A stretch of DNA of 32,746 nucleotides, from positions 1 through 32,746 of the forward strand of contig JBNGIS010034719.1 of assembly GCA_049999725.1 (NCBI GenBank), in the 5' to 3' direction. This DNA comes from Haplomitrium mnioides. Its lineage: Eukaryota; Marchantiophyta; Haplomitriopsida; Calobryales. This document shows positions 8,551-18,719 of the stretch, piece after piece. The position numbers and the translations under genes were made by a program. Each line of letters begins with the position of its first letter. Position 1 is the first letter of the stretch. The notes under the pieces were generated by a model that did not search any database, was not told the DNA's origin, and saw only the letters and a program-made list of their open reading frames with translations.

Positions 8551-8690
8551 AAGATGAAACCATATCTCCTAGTGAAGGGAGTATTGCATAAGCAGGGTGG
8601 TAGTGAGGTCCACCTGAACTCAAGGGATCGTGAGGGTGCTTCTTCCCTCAAGACTTGCTAAGGACCTGCAGACGACTTTGGGCTTGCTGG
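8551..8690 (+). pseudogene. Start of gypsy pre-integrase spacer
   Basis: KMKPYLLVKGVLHKQGGSEV and the following residues resemble the short region between RNase H and the HHCC zinc finger of integrase. Similarity then ends at about 8660-8690, which marks the 3' truncation of the element. Confidence 0.55.
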
Positions 8691-10860
8691 TTGGTCTTTT
8701 GGTTCAAGAGTAGTAGTCCATTACAAAAATGAAATAGCTCAAATACGTCTAATTTTTAGATGTTTCAACTGGGAAAGAACAATTCAAGGCAAATGCATAA
8801 ACTGAACTCACAGGTATTCACAATAATAGGAATAGCACTTTACTAAAGACATGGTTAACTGACAACCAATGCATGAAAAATTTCAGATCATTCGGCTTCC
8901 TCCCTTGGGCATAACACCTCAACTATTCACTTCTCTATCTCTTCCATCTCTTCTATCCTTACTAGAATAAGAAGTCCCACTCATCTCTCAACAAGAATCC
9001 CACCACAATTACAACTACTATCACACTCTAGAGTTTGACTAACGTTCCACATAAACTCCTCGGAATACGAACACATGGAAGACTCTAATAAAAGGACAAG
9101 ATATTGAACTCACACGCAAATACATAGCAACAAATATTGTTAACTTTCTATTACCTCAGCTACCAGCCACATAAGCCAAGCCCTTGGAAAGAGTTTTTGG
9201 AAGTCTCGCAATAGATAGCACCCTTAAAACATCTTCTTCGACTAACCACCGCCAATTGTGCCCTTCGTTCTCTTTTCTCCAATCTTTGTCTACTTCAAAA
9301 AACTTTGTATGTCATTCCATAGACACCTTTCACCTTTGCACTTCCTCCTAGGGTCTAATCAAATCATCCCTTCAACCCGTTACCACACATCCCCTTGATT
9401 ATTTTGAGAATCCTCATCAAGCTACCATTACTCTACCTTCCTCTTATCCTTCAGTTGGTTGTCTACTTTCATCTTTATCCAACCGCCTAGTGCACGTTCC
9501 CATCTTGAAACATCCTTTGGTACTATTCCAGTTGGCTGTCTTCTAACTGTACCAACGATCATATCTCGGGTTTAAACTGCTACCTTCTCTAATCGCTTGA
9601 GTATCCTTCCCTTAGCTAGCATTCCTCATTGTTGGTGACACGCGATAGCCCTCCTGAGAGATAGGAGGTCAAGGCAGACGCTGAGGCAGGGTCACGTATG
9701 TTGTTTCTCACGTCAACAAGGACCTCGTCTAGCTCAAGAACTTTGATAGCCAGATCATTTGTTCATTTGGGGCATCCAGAGCCGCATGCAATGGGTGTTG
9801 TTTTCGTTTTTTTTTTTCTTCCCAACCTTCCCCTTCTTTGGATTGGTTCAACATTCTTGCAATCTACTCGCAATTTTACAAAAAAAACTTTCTTGCATGC
9901 CACATCATTGTTCCTATGCACCTCTCCCTGATTCATGTTTGTCTGTTCATGTGGCAGCCACTAACGCAACACTCTTCTCCCACTTAACATGTGATAATCT
10001 CTTGGAGCACGCACCAATTTTGGCAGGGCATTCCCGATTAAGCTGTCTGTGGAGGCTGCATTACTGCAGCAAATTTCTTATCCCTCTCAAAAGTCCATTT
10101 GTGCATCTCCTTCCCTTTATCCACATTCAACTTTTAGTGATCACTGCTAGCAACCGAATCTTCTCAACCAAATCTTAGAGTTTGGGAAAAACACTCCATC
10201 ACCTTGATCATCATCGTCATGGGAATGGTTCTTGATCGAAATTCAACATCAACAACTACAAACATATTCGTAAATCTTGTCGTTTCCACGCAGCGCCGTA
10301 TGCTTCATGTGCTCTTGCAGCTTGGATGAAGAAAAATTTGGCAGCTGTCTCCAGAATTACCAAGCACAATTGATTCACTCTTGCAAACTCATCTTTTTGG
10401 TTTCACATGAATCTCCCAAGCCACAAGATGTGCGAGGCTGCTAGTTCAAATTTGTAGGAATCATAGGAGGTCAACGTCTTAACAGAGCCTCCTCATGTCC
10501 GCTAGAGGTACATTGATCTAGCGGCTCAATCCTTTCCTCTTGCCATGGTCAGTCATCATGCGACAACACACTTTTTCGAAACGGAATACTTCCCATGATG
10601 GTCCCTATTCAACTATTTCATTTGAATCTCTTCTTTTCTTAAAGTGGGCCCTAACTCCCACACATGGGAGATCTTCTTTCAATGTACACCTTTAGATCAA
10701 CACGATCTCAACCGTCCATCTTTATCATCTTTTCTACTTGGTTTGGCTAGTAGCTTAGGCTTAGTTTTAGTTAATTAATATTTTACTATTATTTTCTTAA
10801 CCCAAATAACTTTTCAAAATCTCACAAAAAACACAAAACATGTACACGTCTACTTTTACA
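8691..10860. other. Long non-coding stretch, C/T-rich on the plus strand
   Basis: No recognisable gene. 8880-9560 is rich in CTCTTCC-like words; 9698-10178 has overlapping open frames in two plus-strand frames without any motif, likely chance. The break with the gypsy element at about 8690 is sharp. I looked for an LTR of the gypsy element and for a repeat partner elsewhere in the window and found neither. Confidence 0.4.

Positions 10861-10862
<2 letters not shown>

Positions 10863-10900
<38 letters not shown>
10863..10900. repeat. (AC)19 microsatellite
   Basis: Thirty-eight bases of uninterrupted AC. Likely length-polymorphic. Confidence 0.98.
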
Positions 10901-10903
<3 letters not shown>

Positions 10904-11344
10904 AACCTCACGCACAATGACACCTTTTCCTTCTTTTCTTTCTACTTAAGCGATGTTCCTCCATATTCCTCCATTTTAGGTTGTTCGAGCTATTGTTGGT
11001 GTTGTCTAGTCCGTTTCTTGACCTGATTGGTACTTGTGATTTCAGAAGACACGTGCTATTCCTATGATTTTATTTCTAGATCCTAAAGAAGCTTTTCTAC
11101 TTTAAATTTAATAAAAAAAGTCTTTTAACTAAATCCTATAAAAGTCTTTAAATTGAATCTTTAAGAAGTGTTTCGTCTTTCTGTTTGGATAGTGTCCATT
11201 GTTCATCATTTTTGCCATTTGCATGCTTGATTTCTTCTTTTTCTTTGCTTTCTTCCTCCTTTTCCTCTCCTTGCATGCGTCTTCATCTCCCATCTTGGAC
11301 CCTAAGAGTATTGTTTACCAAAGATGAAAGCTTTAGAGTGTATA
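10901..11344. other. Non-coding spacer
   Basis: T-rich sequence with tcctttttctttc-type words and no recognised feature. It leads into the first copy of the direct repeat that starts at about 11345. Confidence 0.4.
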
Positions 11345-11530
11345 AATTGAATGTTGAAAATCAACGAAGTTGTTGTGTCATCTTTTTATTACAAAATTTT
11401 GTAATGGGTTGTCTTGTTGTTGCTTGTTTATCTTTTGAAATTGTACAATAGATAGAAGTAACTCAGTAAGGGAGTTAGTTAAGGCAGAGAGCTCAAGTTG
11501 ATTGTAGGGCCTACTTAATCAACTTGTAAG
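11345..11530. repeat. Direct repeat, left copy (about 190 bp)
   Basis: Matches 12567-12762 across most of its length. Shared blocks are GGGTTGTCTT, TGTTTATCTTTTGAAATT, AGGCAGAG, GAGCTCAAGTTG and the closing TTGTAA. The distance between copies is about 1.23 kb. It could be the remains of a terminal repeat of a short LTR element or of a tandem duplication. I could not find TG/CA ends or a primer-binding site that decides this. Confidence 0.75.
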
Positions 11531-12566
11531 GATTGTAATACATTGGAGAAGAGTGACTCAAGAAGGAGTTAGAGAAGAGAGAAGAGATAAACAAGAATAA
11601 AGATTCCAAGTATCAACAACAATGAGGGAGAGCCTAACTAAGATAGACATTGATTGAAAAGATTAGAGAAAAAAATGGTGCTTGAAAGGGCAATCCGCAA
11701 TATAGAGGGGGAGTATATGAACGAGCAAACGAGTGGAAGACTCATTATTTGGCCTTTTAACTTCTTATTTCTTTGAGCTCTTGAAAGTTTATGCTTTATG
11801 AAGAAGAAAATTAGTGAGAAAGTGTTCATTTGAGGAAAGGACAAGTGCAAAGATGCTTTGAGGACTTGACAAGGTGTTGCTAAAAGTTTCATACTGAGAT
11901 TGTTGTAGAGATGATAGCTTCATGCCATACATTTAGACTGTAATTAAAGAGCCAAACCTACTCCAAATGAAGATTTCTTTAACTTGATTGAAAGCTCTTC
12001 TTAAGAGCTTCCCAATGAGCCATCACACACCTATTTTGGTAAAGAAAATAAGAATGTAGTTGTATATGCAAGATGACTAGAGTTAAGTGCATTTGAAGTT
12101 CAGATTCGTAAAAAAAGTGTGTTAGAAAAGAAAGTTCATATTTGAAAGGAATTGAAGATCAGATTCAGAATTGAAGGCAGACATAGTTTCAAACACAAAT
12201 TCAAAAAAGGATCTTTGAATGGAAAATAAGAGTCGAATTTGGATGAAACTTCGAACAACTTTTTGGATAAGGAAAAATGATTGTTTTTGGGATAGATACT
12301 AATGTTTGCATTTGAAGAGACAATTTCAGTCCAAATGTGGAGTTTTTAGGCTTGTTGTAAAGGTCTTTCCAAAAGCTATCATATGCAACGTTTGAATGAG
12401 AAATAAAGATATAGTCATCATCACAAGATTACGGCAGAAATTTTCTTGATGAAGACTTTGTTGATGAATTTGATTGAGGATTCGGATGTTCCTTCTAATA
12501 CAAGAAGCAATGCACCAATTTTCTAATTGGTGGTACATTTTTAAAAAATAAAAACTCTGAAATGCA
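11531..12566. other. Interval between the two direct repeats
   Basis: About 1 kb of A/G-rich DNA with no convincing coding frame. Repeated short words (AAGATTGAA, TTTGAATG, AAAGAAAGTT) suggest old simple repeats. If the flanking repeats are LTRs, this would be a non-coding internal region. Confidence 0.4.
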
Positions 12567-12762
12567 TTCAATTTATACATGAAGACCAATGAAGTTGTCG
12601 CCTCATATTTGTACAACAAATTTGTAGTGGGTTGTCTTATTGCTGCATGTTTATCTTTTGAAATTCTACAATAAGAGAGGTGACCCAAAAAGAGAGTCAA
12701 TCAAGGCAGAGTTGAGCTCAAGTTGGTTATAGAGGCTATCTAATCAGTTTGTAAAAACATGA
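12567..12762. repeat. Direct repeat, right copy (about 190 bp)
   Basis: Second copy of the repeat at 11345-11530, in the same orientation, with perhaps 70-75% identity by eye. Both copies hold the word TGTTTATCTTTTGAAATT followed by CTACAATA or GTACAATA. Confidence 0.75.
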
Positions 12763-13073
12763 GCCTTGGCGGAAAATTGTTGATGATGCCAACAATGTTG
12801 TCGTGTAGTAGAACAATCAACTGTTTTGAAAAGTATAAGAGTCATAGTGGAAGTCTACCTTCCAAGTTGAACACGATGTTGTAAGAGTTTCTTAGCACTA
12901 TTTCAAAAATTTACTTCTGATCTGATGTGTTTTTTTTGGAAAGTAATGCATCGTCTTTGATTTTATCTACTTAAGAGTTCCAAGATCTAAAGTTGAGAAT
13001 CTAAAATCTGATTTGGAAAGAGAGGGGCCTGATTTGATGAAGTGTATGATTTGTTAGTGGATTTGGTCATTCT

Positions 13074-13925
13074 TTGCATACCTCCTCTACCTCTCCGAGC
13101 AAAAGAACCTGGAAAGAGAGTCAAATTGAGTGTTTTTGGATTTACTTGTTTACAACATGTGGGTTGAAGAATAAGTTAGAGCTCAATACAAAAAAAACCC
13201 TAGGAAAATACAAATACAAGATTGCAATAAGCAATCATAGTGCTATTGTAAGGCAACTATTGAATACAAAGTACCAAGAAAAGAGTTCTATGTTTTCACT
13301 CTGCAATTGTTGCGTTTATGTGAAGCTCACAACAATAGAAGCTATCATATTTGCCACCAATGTAACTATACCCAGAGGTATTAACTAGAGATGACCTCTA
13401 TTAAGAAGGTCAAACACTGACATTAACGGTATGTTGAGAGTAGAATGATTTCATCCCATAAACTTAAAGGGGAGCTTGATCTTGAAACTTTGGAGATCAA
13501 GCCAAAGTCTACTCTAAAGAAGATGGTAACTTCTCAAGACAATTGGTTCAATTGGCCTTCTGCAGCGGAGAATTGTGGAAGTTGCAATAGTCAATTTTGC
13601 CTTGTGGGAGAAGAACCAAGTTAAGGGCTAAAAGTCCAAAGCAAAAGGTTCATTGAGAATGGAGGACCCTTTTAAAATCTATTCAAAGTGTGCCAAATGA
13701 AATTAAAATTTTTGTTTTGAAGAGGGTTGAGGCTAGAGAACTCTCAATTCAAGAAATATCTCTGAAACTTAAGAGACACAAAGTATTGGAAGTGATGGTA
13801 AAATCGTTTTTTTTTTAGGTCTATTGCCAAATTTGGGAGAAAGCAAGGATAGAGTTTCCAATCCACATAAAGGAATCAAAGATGGCCTTCTTCTAGTCAA
13901 TTTTTAAAATTGTTTTTTAGTAGTT
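13074..13925 (+). pseudogene. Methyltransferase-like pseudogene copy 2, exon 2 part
   Basis: Homologous to 2380-3193 of copy 1. KYKYKIAISNHSAIVRQLLN matches KYRYEIAKGNHNAATRQLLI, and SLCNCCVYVKLTTIEAIIFA matches SLCNCYVYVGLTPTKAHIFA. The match continues through LETLEIKPKS, TSQDNW, KIFVLKRVEARE, KRHKVL and PIHIKESKMAFF. Open from 13074 to 13388, then broken by shifts and stops, including a 10-T run near 13808. It retains KPKST unshifted where copy 1 has gained a base, and has GAG where copy 1 has the TAG at 3129. The first third of exon 2 is missing. Confidence 0.85.
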
Positions 13926-14017
13926 TCTTTAATTTTATTTAATAGCTTTATTTTTGTGACTTCCATTGCTTTTACAATTGAAATTTTTTATATATTATTC
14001 TTACATTGGACTTTAAG

Positions 14018-14385
14018 AAGTCCATACATTCATAGAATCTAGAGTCCAATCAAGCAGAGTTAAACTACCCTTGTGTGCATTGGTTGGCACTAGTTCATCC
14101 ATACATGGACTAGTGGGTCCAAGCTCTCATGGACAAGATAGTCAATGCATGTATGGAGTTGCTTGTCAGAGCATGGAAGGATTAGCTTTTCCATGAGCAC
14201 ACATAGACTCTCTTGTCCACGTGCATAGAGACAAACAAGTCTATATGCGCAAAGACAAGCCAATCTTTGCGTACTCAAAGTAGCCAATCCATTCACATAT
14301 GGATTATCCAGTCCATGTGCACAAGGACTTGCAAGTCCTTGAGTAGTTTGACTTACAAGTTCATGCTCCCACGAACTCAAGCTCC
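14018..14385. repeat. Palindromic minisatellite array D, in intron 2 of copy 2
   Basis: Same family as array B: agtccat(g/a)c...gcatggact half-units about 24 bp apart, more diverged (for example CCATACATGGACTAGTGGGTCC and CAGTCCATGTGCACAAGGACTT). It occupies the place of intron 2 between the exon 2 and exon 3 homologies of copy 2. Confidence 0.85.
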
Positions 14386-14465
14386 ATTGCCTTTTTGTTT
14401 CTTATAGTTGTTTGGTTTCTTCTTAGGATGTGTTTCTAATCCCACTTCTATTTGGTTTTTCTAAG

Positions 14466-14622
14466 GTGAAAATTTGGTGAAGCATCAACTTACCAAGAAG
14501 TTGACAATTGTGGCTAATAGTAGGAAGAAGACATGTGCTGTTAAGGAAACATTTCCATGCACAATAATAGAACCACATGAATGATGGATATTACTTTTGT
14601 CCTTACTACAATACCATCAAAA
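14466..14622 (+). pseudogene. Methyltransferase-like pseudogene copy 2, first third of exon 3
   Basis: Begins after TTTTTCTAAG with GENLVKHQLTKKL, which aligns with GDKTFKWQLAKKL at the exact start of exon 3 of copy 1, and so keeps the acceptor site. VKETF and LLLSLLQYHQN match VEEAF and HAFLLHYQKA. The match stops at about 14622, roughly 55 codons into the exon. The missing rest lies next door on the opposite strand. Confidence 0.78.
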
Positions 14623-14649
14623 TAGTTTTAAAAAACTACTATAATGACT

Positions 14650-14997
14650 CACTTGATGTCATGGCCAATCTCAAATCAAATCTCCAAAAGCACATCCTTC
14701 ATGATGTTGAATTGCTTAGAAAAATAAATGATCCCATACAACTAGAAATCCAATAGTGCAATAGCCGCAAATGATGACATAATATCAAAATTGTCATCTT
14801 TTGTAAATGGCTATTAATCATCATGCTTACATTCTTTAAGATTATAGCTATAAGGAATGTTGGAAATCGCTAAAGTAAAGCCGTGGGATTTTATTAGCCC
14901 CTTCAATTGACGTGAATTGGACTTTTTGTGGATTTTGGAAATACAACACATTGAGTCTATTGACAAAAGAGAGTAGATGTGCCTCTTTTGCATCCAT
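14650..14997 (-). pseudogene. Methyltransferase-like pseudogene copy 3, later part of exon 3 (motif IV)
   Basis: On the minus strand it reads MDAKEAHLLSFVNRLNV, then RQLKGLIKSHGFTLAIS, NIPYSYNLKECKHDD, two stops, PFTKDDNFDIMSSF and IIYFSKQFNIMKDVLLEI, ending HDIK next to a donor AA|GTGAGT. Every block has its partner in copy 1 (LMSYVDGLNV, RQLKGLVKPRCFTLAIA, YFLYGYNLKERKHDD, SSF, VIIHSLQQFGIVEDALSEV). The Pro-Tyr of motif IV (14847-14861) is preserved here. The first ~55 codons of exon 3 are absent; the sequence goes straight into the minisatellite. Confidence 0.82.
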
Positions 14998-15605
14998 AGT
15001 TAAGCACACATGGACTTGCAAGTCTAAGCGTCTAAAGACTCTAGAGTCTGTAGGAGGGTGGACTCATAAATCAATCCAAACATAGAATTTCAAATCCATA
15101 TGTACCTATACTCACTAGTCCATGCATGCTTAGACTCGCAAGTCCATGTTCCCATGAATTCATGACTCCTTGCATGAATGGACTTGCAAGTCAAAATTGA
15201 AAAAATACTCGATGGTCCATGAACATATAGACTTGTTGCTCCATCTGCACATAGACTGGTAGGTCCATACGCATAGGGATTTGTAGTCTAGGCGTGCATA
15301 AACTTGCAAGTCCCTAAGTGCAAGGACACTTGATTAGGTGGTTGCATGGACTCGCAAGTTAATGCATGCATAGACTCTCAAATCCATAAGCATATGGACT
15401 CACTAGTCTATGTGTACTTGGGTTTACTAGTCCATGCGCACTTGGACTCACAAGTCCTTATAGGTAGTGATTTAAGAGTCTATGCACGCATTGACTTGCT
15501 ATTCAACATGCACAAAGACTCACAAGTCCATGTCCTTAGGGACTTGCAAGTCAATGTGCCTATGAGCTTGCAAGTCCATGCCCATGTACTTGCAAACTCT
15601 TAAGC
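14998..15605. repeat. Palindromic minisatellite array E, in intron 2 of copy 3
   Basis: The longest array: about 25 half-units with a strict 24-bp step in its right half (15358, 15382, 15406, 15430, 15454, 15478, 15502, 15526, 15550). Typical unit: ACTTGCAAGTCCATGCGCACATGG. The constant joint here is CTTGCAAG, itself palindromic. It lies between the exon 3 and exon 2 homologies of the minus-strand copy. Confidence 0.92.
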
Positions 15606-15684
15606 TTAGACATGAGGAGTCCAAGCTCCCACCTACTCAACTCAAATTAAATAATTATTATTTTTCAAATAGAACAACAACCTA

Positions 15685-16900
15685 CAAAATATTCTTGAAT
15701 GAAGAGTAAAAAATGGCATCTTTTACTTCTCTATGTGAATGGGAAATTCTGTCTAAGCCTCCTCTCAAGTTTGACAAAGCACCTCTGAAACAAACAGCTT
15801 CACTATTATTGCCAAAACTTTATGTCTCTCTAGCTCTCAAGACATTTTGTCAATGGAGAGCTCTCCTCCCTCCACCTTCTTCAAAACTGAAATCTTCATT
15901 TGTTTAGAAGACCTTGAAAGGATCTTCAGAGTGTTCACTTCATACCATGCATCCATAGCAAACTCTTGGCCTTTGGCTTCTAGCCCTTCACTAGCTTCTT
16001 CTCCCTCATTGCAAAAAAAAAAAAAAAAAAAAAACGCTTATTGTAGTGTCCACAACTGCCCACTACAAAAGGCAAGCTGAAACTAGTTATTTTGAGAAGT
16101 TATAGTCTTCTTAGAAGCCAATTATGTTTGATCTCCAGAGTCACCAACCCAAGTTTTGTTTTCAATTTTTGGGATGAAATCATCCAACTCTCCACAAAAC
16201 ATTGGTGTTAGTACTCAACAACTTTTTAAATAAATGTTATCTTGACCTGATACCTTTGGTTATAATTATCATCAATAGAAACAATTTGGGCTATAGTTGT
16301 TGTAGGCCTTATATACGCATAATAGTTGCATAACAATAGTGTAGGATTCTTTGCTCCATATTTTGTAGCCAAAAGTTGCCTTGTAGTAGCACCGTGATTG
16401 CTCTAACACTCTCATACCTATACTTGTCAAGGTTCTTTTAGATAAATCTCTTACTTGTCCTTCACACCAAACTAAGAATCAACCACAACAATGAATAATG
16501 AGTGTACATACTTGTTTGGTAACATCCGCTGAGCCAACAAATCCACAAAGTCCTCATTAATGCGTCTCATTTGGAACATCCCCTAATTCTTCAATCCAAG
16601 CTTTGGGAGATTCATAAAATAGTAATGGTATCATCACGCACCTGACATCTTTGAAACACCACCTACTTGATTTTAAATTTTATCTTTCTAAAAAATGGTC
16701 TGAGGATCTATTTGTTTTACTTCCTAGAGTGAACTCATGCCTTTGTGAATGGCCTTTTTAGTTCATGAGGTCAATTGAGTTTGAGGTTGCCATTGAGGCT
16801 CCTCATTAGAATTGTGGTTCTTTGAAGAAGGCAAAATGTTTGTAGCACACTTAGAATAGACTGGAGTGGCGTCACACTTTGTAGTAGAGCAACATGAGTC
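15685..16900 (-). pseudogene. Methyltransferase-like pseudogene copy 3, exon 2
   Basis: Read on the minus strand it parallels copy 1 from about 2040 to 3190. EEPQWQPQTQ, then HKGMSSL and QIDPQT, match EPEPIQAPTS, HKGLRTF and QVDPHI. It continues with NEDFVDLLAQRMLPNKYVHS, FIVVVDS, DKYRYE in a shifted frame, MREKKLVKG-KPKAK and PIHIEK-KMPFF. It carries many stops and shifts. A TAG (plus-strand CTA 16583-16585) sits at the same codon as the TAG at 2309 of copy 1. It contains a T22 run (minus strand) where copy 1 has T6. Homology fades beyond about 16900. Confidence 0.85.
16013..16034. repeat. A22 homopolymer inside copy 3
   Basis: Twenty-two A on the plus strand. On the coding (minus) strand it lies just before the MREKK codons, at the site where copy 1 has GCATTTTTTCG and copy 2 TCAATTTTGCC, so it appears to be a local expansion of a short T run and not the tail of an inserted retroposon. 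Confidence 0.9.
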
Positions 16901-18500
16901 AACTGCAAGAGGAAATCATTGTAAAGCAATTGTAGTAGCAGAATCACCTTCTCATAAGTAGAAGATTTGCAGAAGGAAAAGAAATCACTAAGAACACATG
17001 TTAGTATAAGAATAGTTGGGGAAGGACTAGAAACTAAGGAAGAATCAATGAGCAAGATTCAATACAAAGAAATCATTGAGTTGGTGAAGAAATGAAAAAA
17101 ATAATTGTTGAACTTATGAGGAAATCGCAAAGGAATCACTCAGACAATTAAGAAATTGCACGAGCAACTCAAGAGGAGATTTGTTGTAGAAGCCAAATTG
17201 ATGGAGTAAAATTGATGAAGAGATTATTGGTAAAGGGAAATCGCTCAAAAGGTTTATTGCAAGAAAAAAGTTTGTTATTGAGGACTCGCAAAAAAAATTT
17301 ACAGGAGAAATTTGTATGTTGCAAGAAATTTAATCACCAAAAATAATAAAAAAGCTTATAGAAGCTCTATTCAAAAAAATGTTATAAGAGAACACATGTT
17401 CTAGGAATAAGACAACTCAATAGCAAGAACTTGATAGAGAGAATCCACTCAAATGCCTAGGAGGAAAATCAATCTTTGAATAAGATCACTAGGAATTTGT
17501 TGTTTGCAAAAACTTCTACCGCAGACCTCAATGAAGACTTTTGCAGAAGCTTTGCTACAAAAGAAATCAAAGAGATACCCATTTGAAGAATAACACAACT
17601 CAGGAGAAAAAATTTGCTAGAGAGAATCAACTCGACTGCCCAAGAAGAAAATCAATCTCTTAAGAAGGTTAAGATGAAAATCAATCTTTGAAGAAGACAT
17701 GTTGGCTATTCAAAAATCAGCTCTGCTAAGCAATGCAACTCATAGATATTTAGGAATCCAATGAAGAATCTACAACAAGTACCATTATTGAAGGAAGATG
17801 AAATCAATTTAGAAATCACTAGGATAAGATTCAATGCAAAAAATAAAGAGGAAATAGAATCCATGGAGCAAGATTCAAAAATTGATGAGTAGGATTAGTT
17901 GAGGAAGAATTACAACCTGTAATAGATGGTGAGGAATGACTACAATAGAAATCACTGCAGCATGAAATCAAAATTCAAGAACCAAAAACTGTGGCAACAC
18001 AAATCAATGCGGAAGAAATAGTGCAAACAATTGCTCGACAAAATTTTGCCTAAGAAATCTTATTTCAAATAACTACCTATTCAAAGCAAAAATTGTGCAA
18101 AAAGGACAAAAATTTGTTGTCGGAGTAGAAATTCAAAAATAGCAAAGAACTTGTAGAAGCTTTTGAGAATTGATCGCTCAAGAAGAATCACAAGAGGAAC
18201 TCGCAAAGATCAAAAACCTAAAATGCTCAAAGAAGACATGTTTATAGAAGCCTTAATTTGAAAAATGAAACCAGCAAGAAGAACATCGAGGAAGAAATTT
18301 GTTGGAGAGATTGCTAGTGGAGGAATTCAACCTACTAAAGAATCTATTGATTGAAAGAAAAGATTTGGTGGAGGAGAAATTTGTTGCAAAAAGAGATCAC
18401 TACTCTTCTAGCAAGCTCATCTCTCTTTACAAGGGTATCTAATTCACAAATGTATCTAATTTGCAAGGGGCTATAAGACACAACTAAAAAGGAGGTGAGT
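16901..18500. repeat. Diffuse A/G-rich degenerate repeats
   Basis: Many loosely repeated words: GAAATCGC, GAAATTGC, AAATTTGTTG, AAGAATCA, GAAGAAAATCAATC. The block AGGAAAATCAATCTTTGAA recurs near 17460, 17640 and 17680. No single period is clear and no frame stays open. It may be an old, diverged tandem array that filled the region upstream of copy 3. Confidence 0.5.
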
Positions 18501-18719
18501 GACATTTTTGTTAGTAGGCCTTACAAGGCTAAGAGCAAGAAGGAATAGAAAAATGTTTATTTCTATTATAAACTGGAAAGAAAATGCTAAGGCTTGATGG
18601 ATAGAAGAAACAACAACCGCACCCAACCCCATTAAAGCAACCTAATATCACAATTCATAGAGAAAATGTATAAGTCTCATAATTTACTCGAAAACATGCT
18701 CAAAATCTACTTTAATGCG

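Larger units (their letters stand above)
5750..8690 (+). mobile_element. Ty3/gypsy LTR retrotransposon, internal fragment
   Basis: Order on the plus strand: gag C-terminal tail, aspartic protease, reverse transcriptase, RNase H, then the first residues of the spacer before integrase. That order is diagnostic of Ty3/gypsy rather than copia. The start of gag, the integrase and both LTRs are missing, so this is a truncated insertion. Several in-frame stops, frame changes, an RT deletion and a lost RNase H acid residue show it cannot encode its enzymes. Wording such as VRQRQYKMNP and MVKEEIDKLLEADFIYPV is typical of plant gypsy elements. Confidence 0.93.

Noticed and set aside
9698-10178. Two overlapping plus-strand frames as a secreted protein gene
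   Set aside because: They owe their hydrophobic look to T and C runs; no signal-peptide-like start, no motif, no partner copy.
14998-15605. CRISPR-like array: regularly spaced short palindromic repeats
   Set aside because: The 24-bp step leaves no room for unique spacers; units are diverged and contiguous, no cas genes exist, and the surroundings are eukaryotic. It is a minisatellite.
16771-17055. 94-codon minus-strand frame (Leu/Ser-rich) as a gene
   Set aside because: Its left part overlaps the exon 2 homology of copy 3 in a different frame from the conserved one, so it is a shadow frame.
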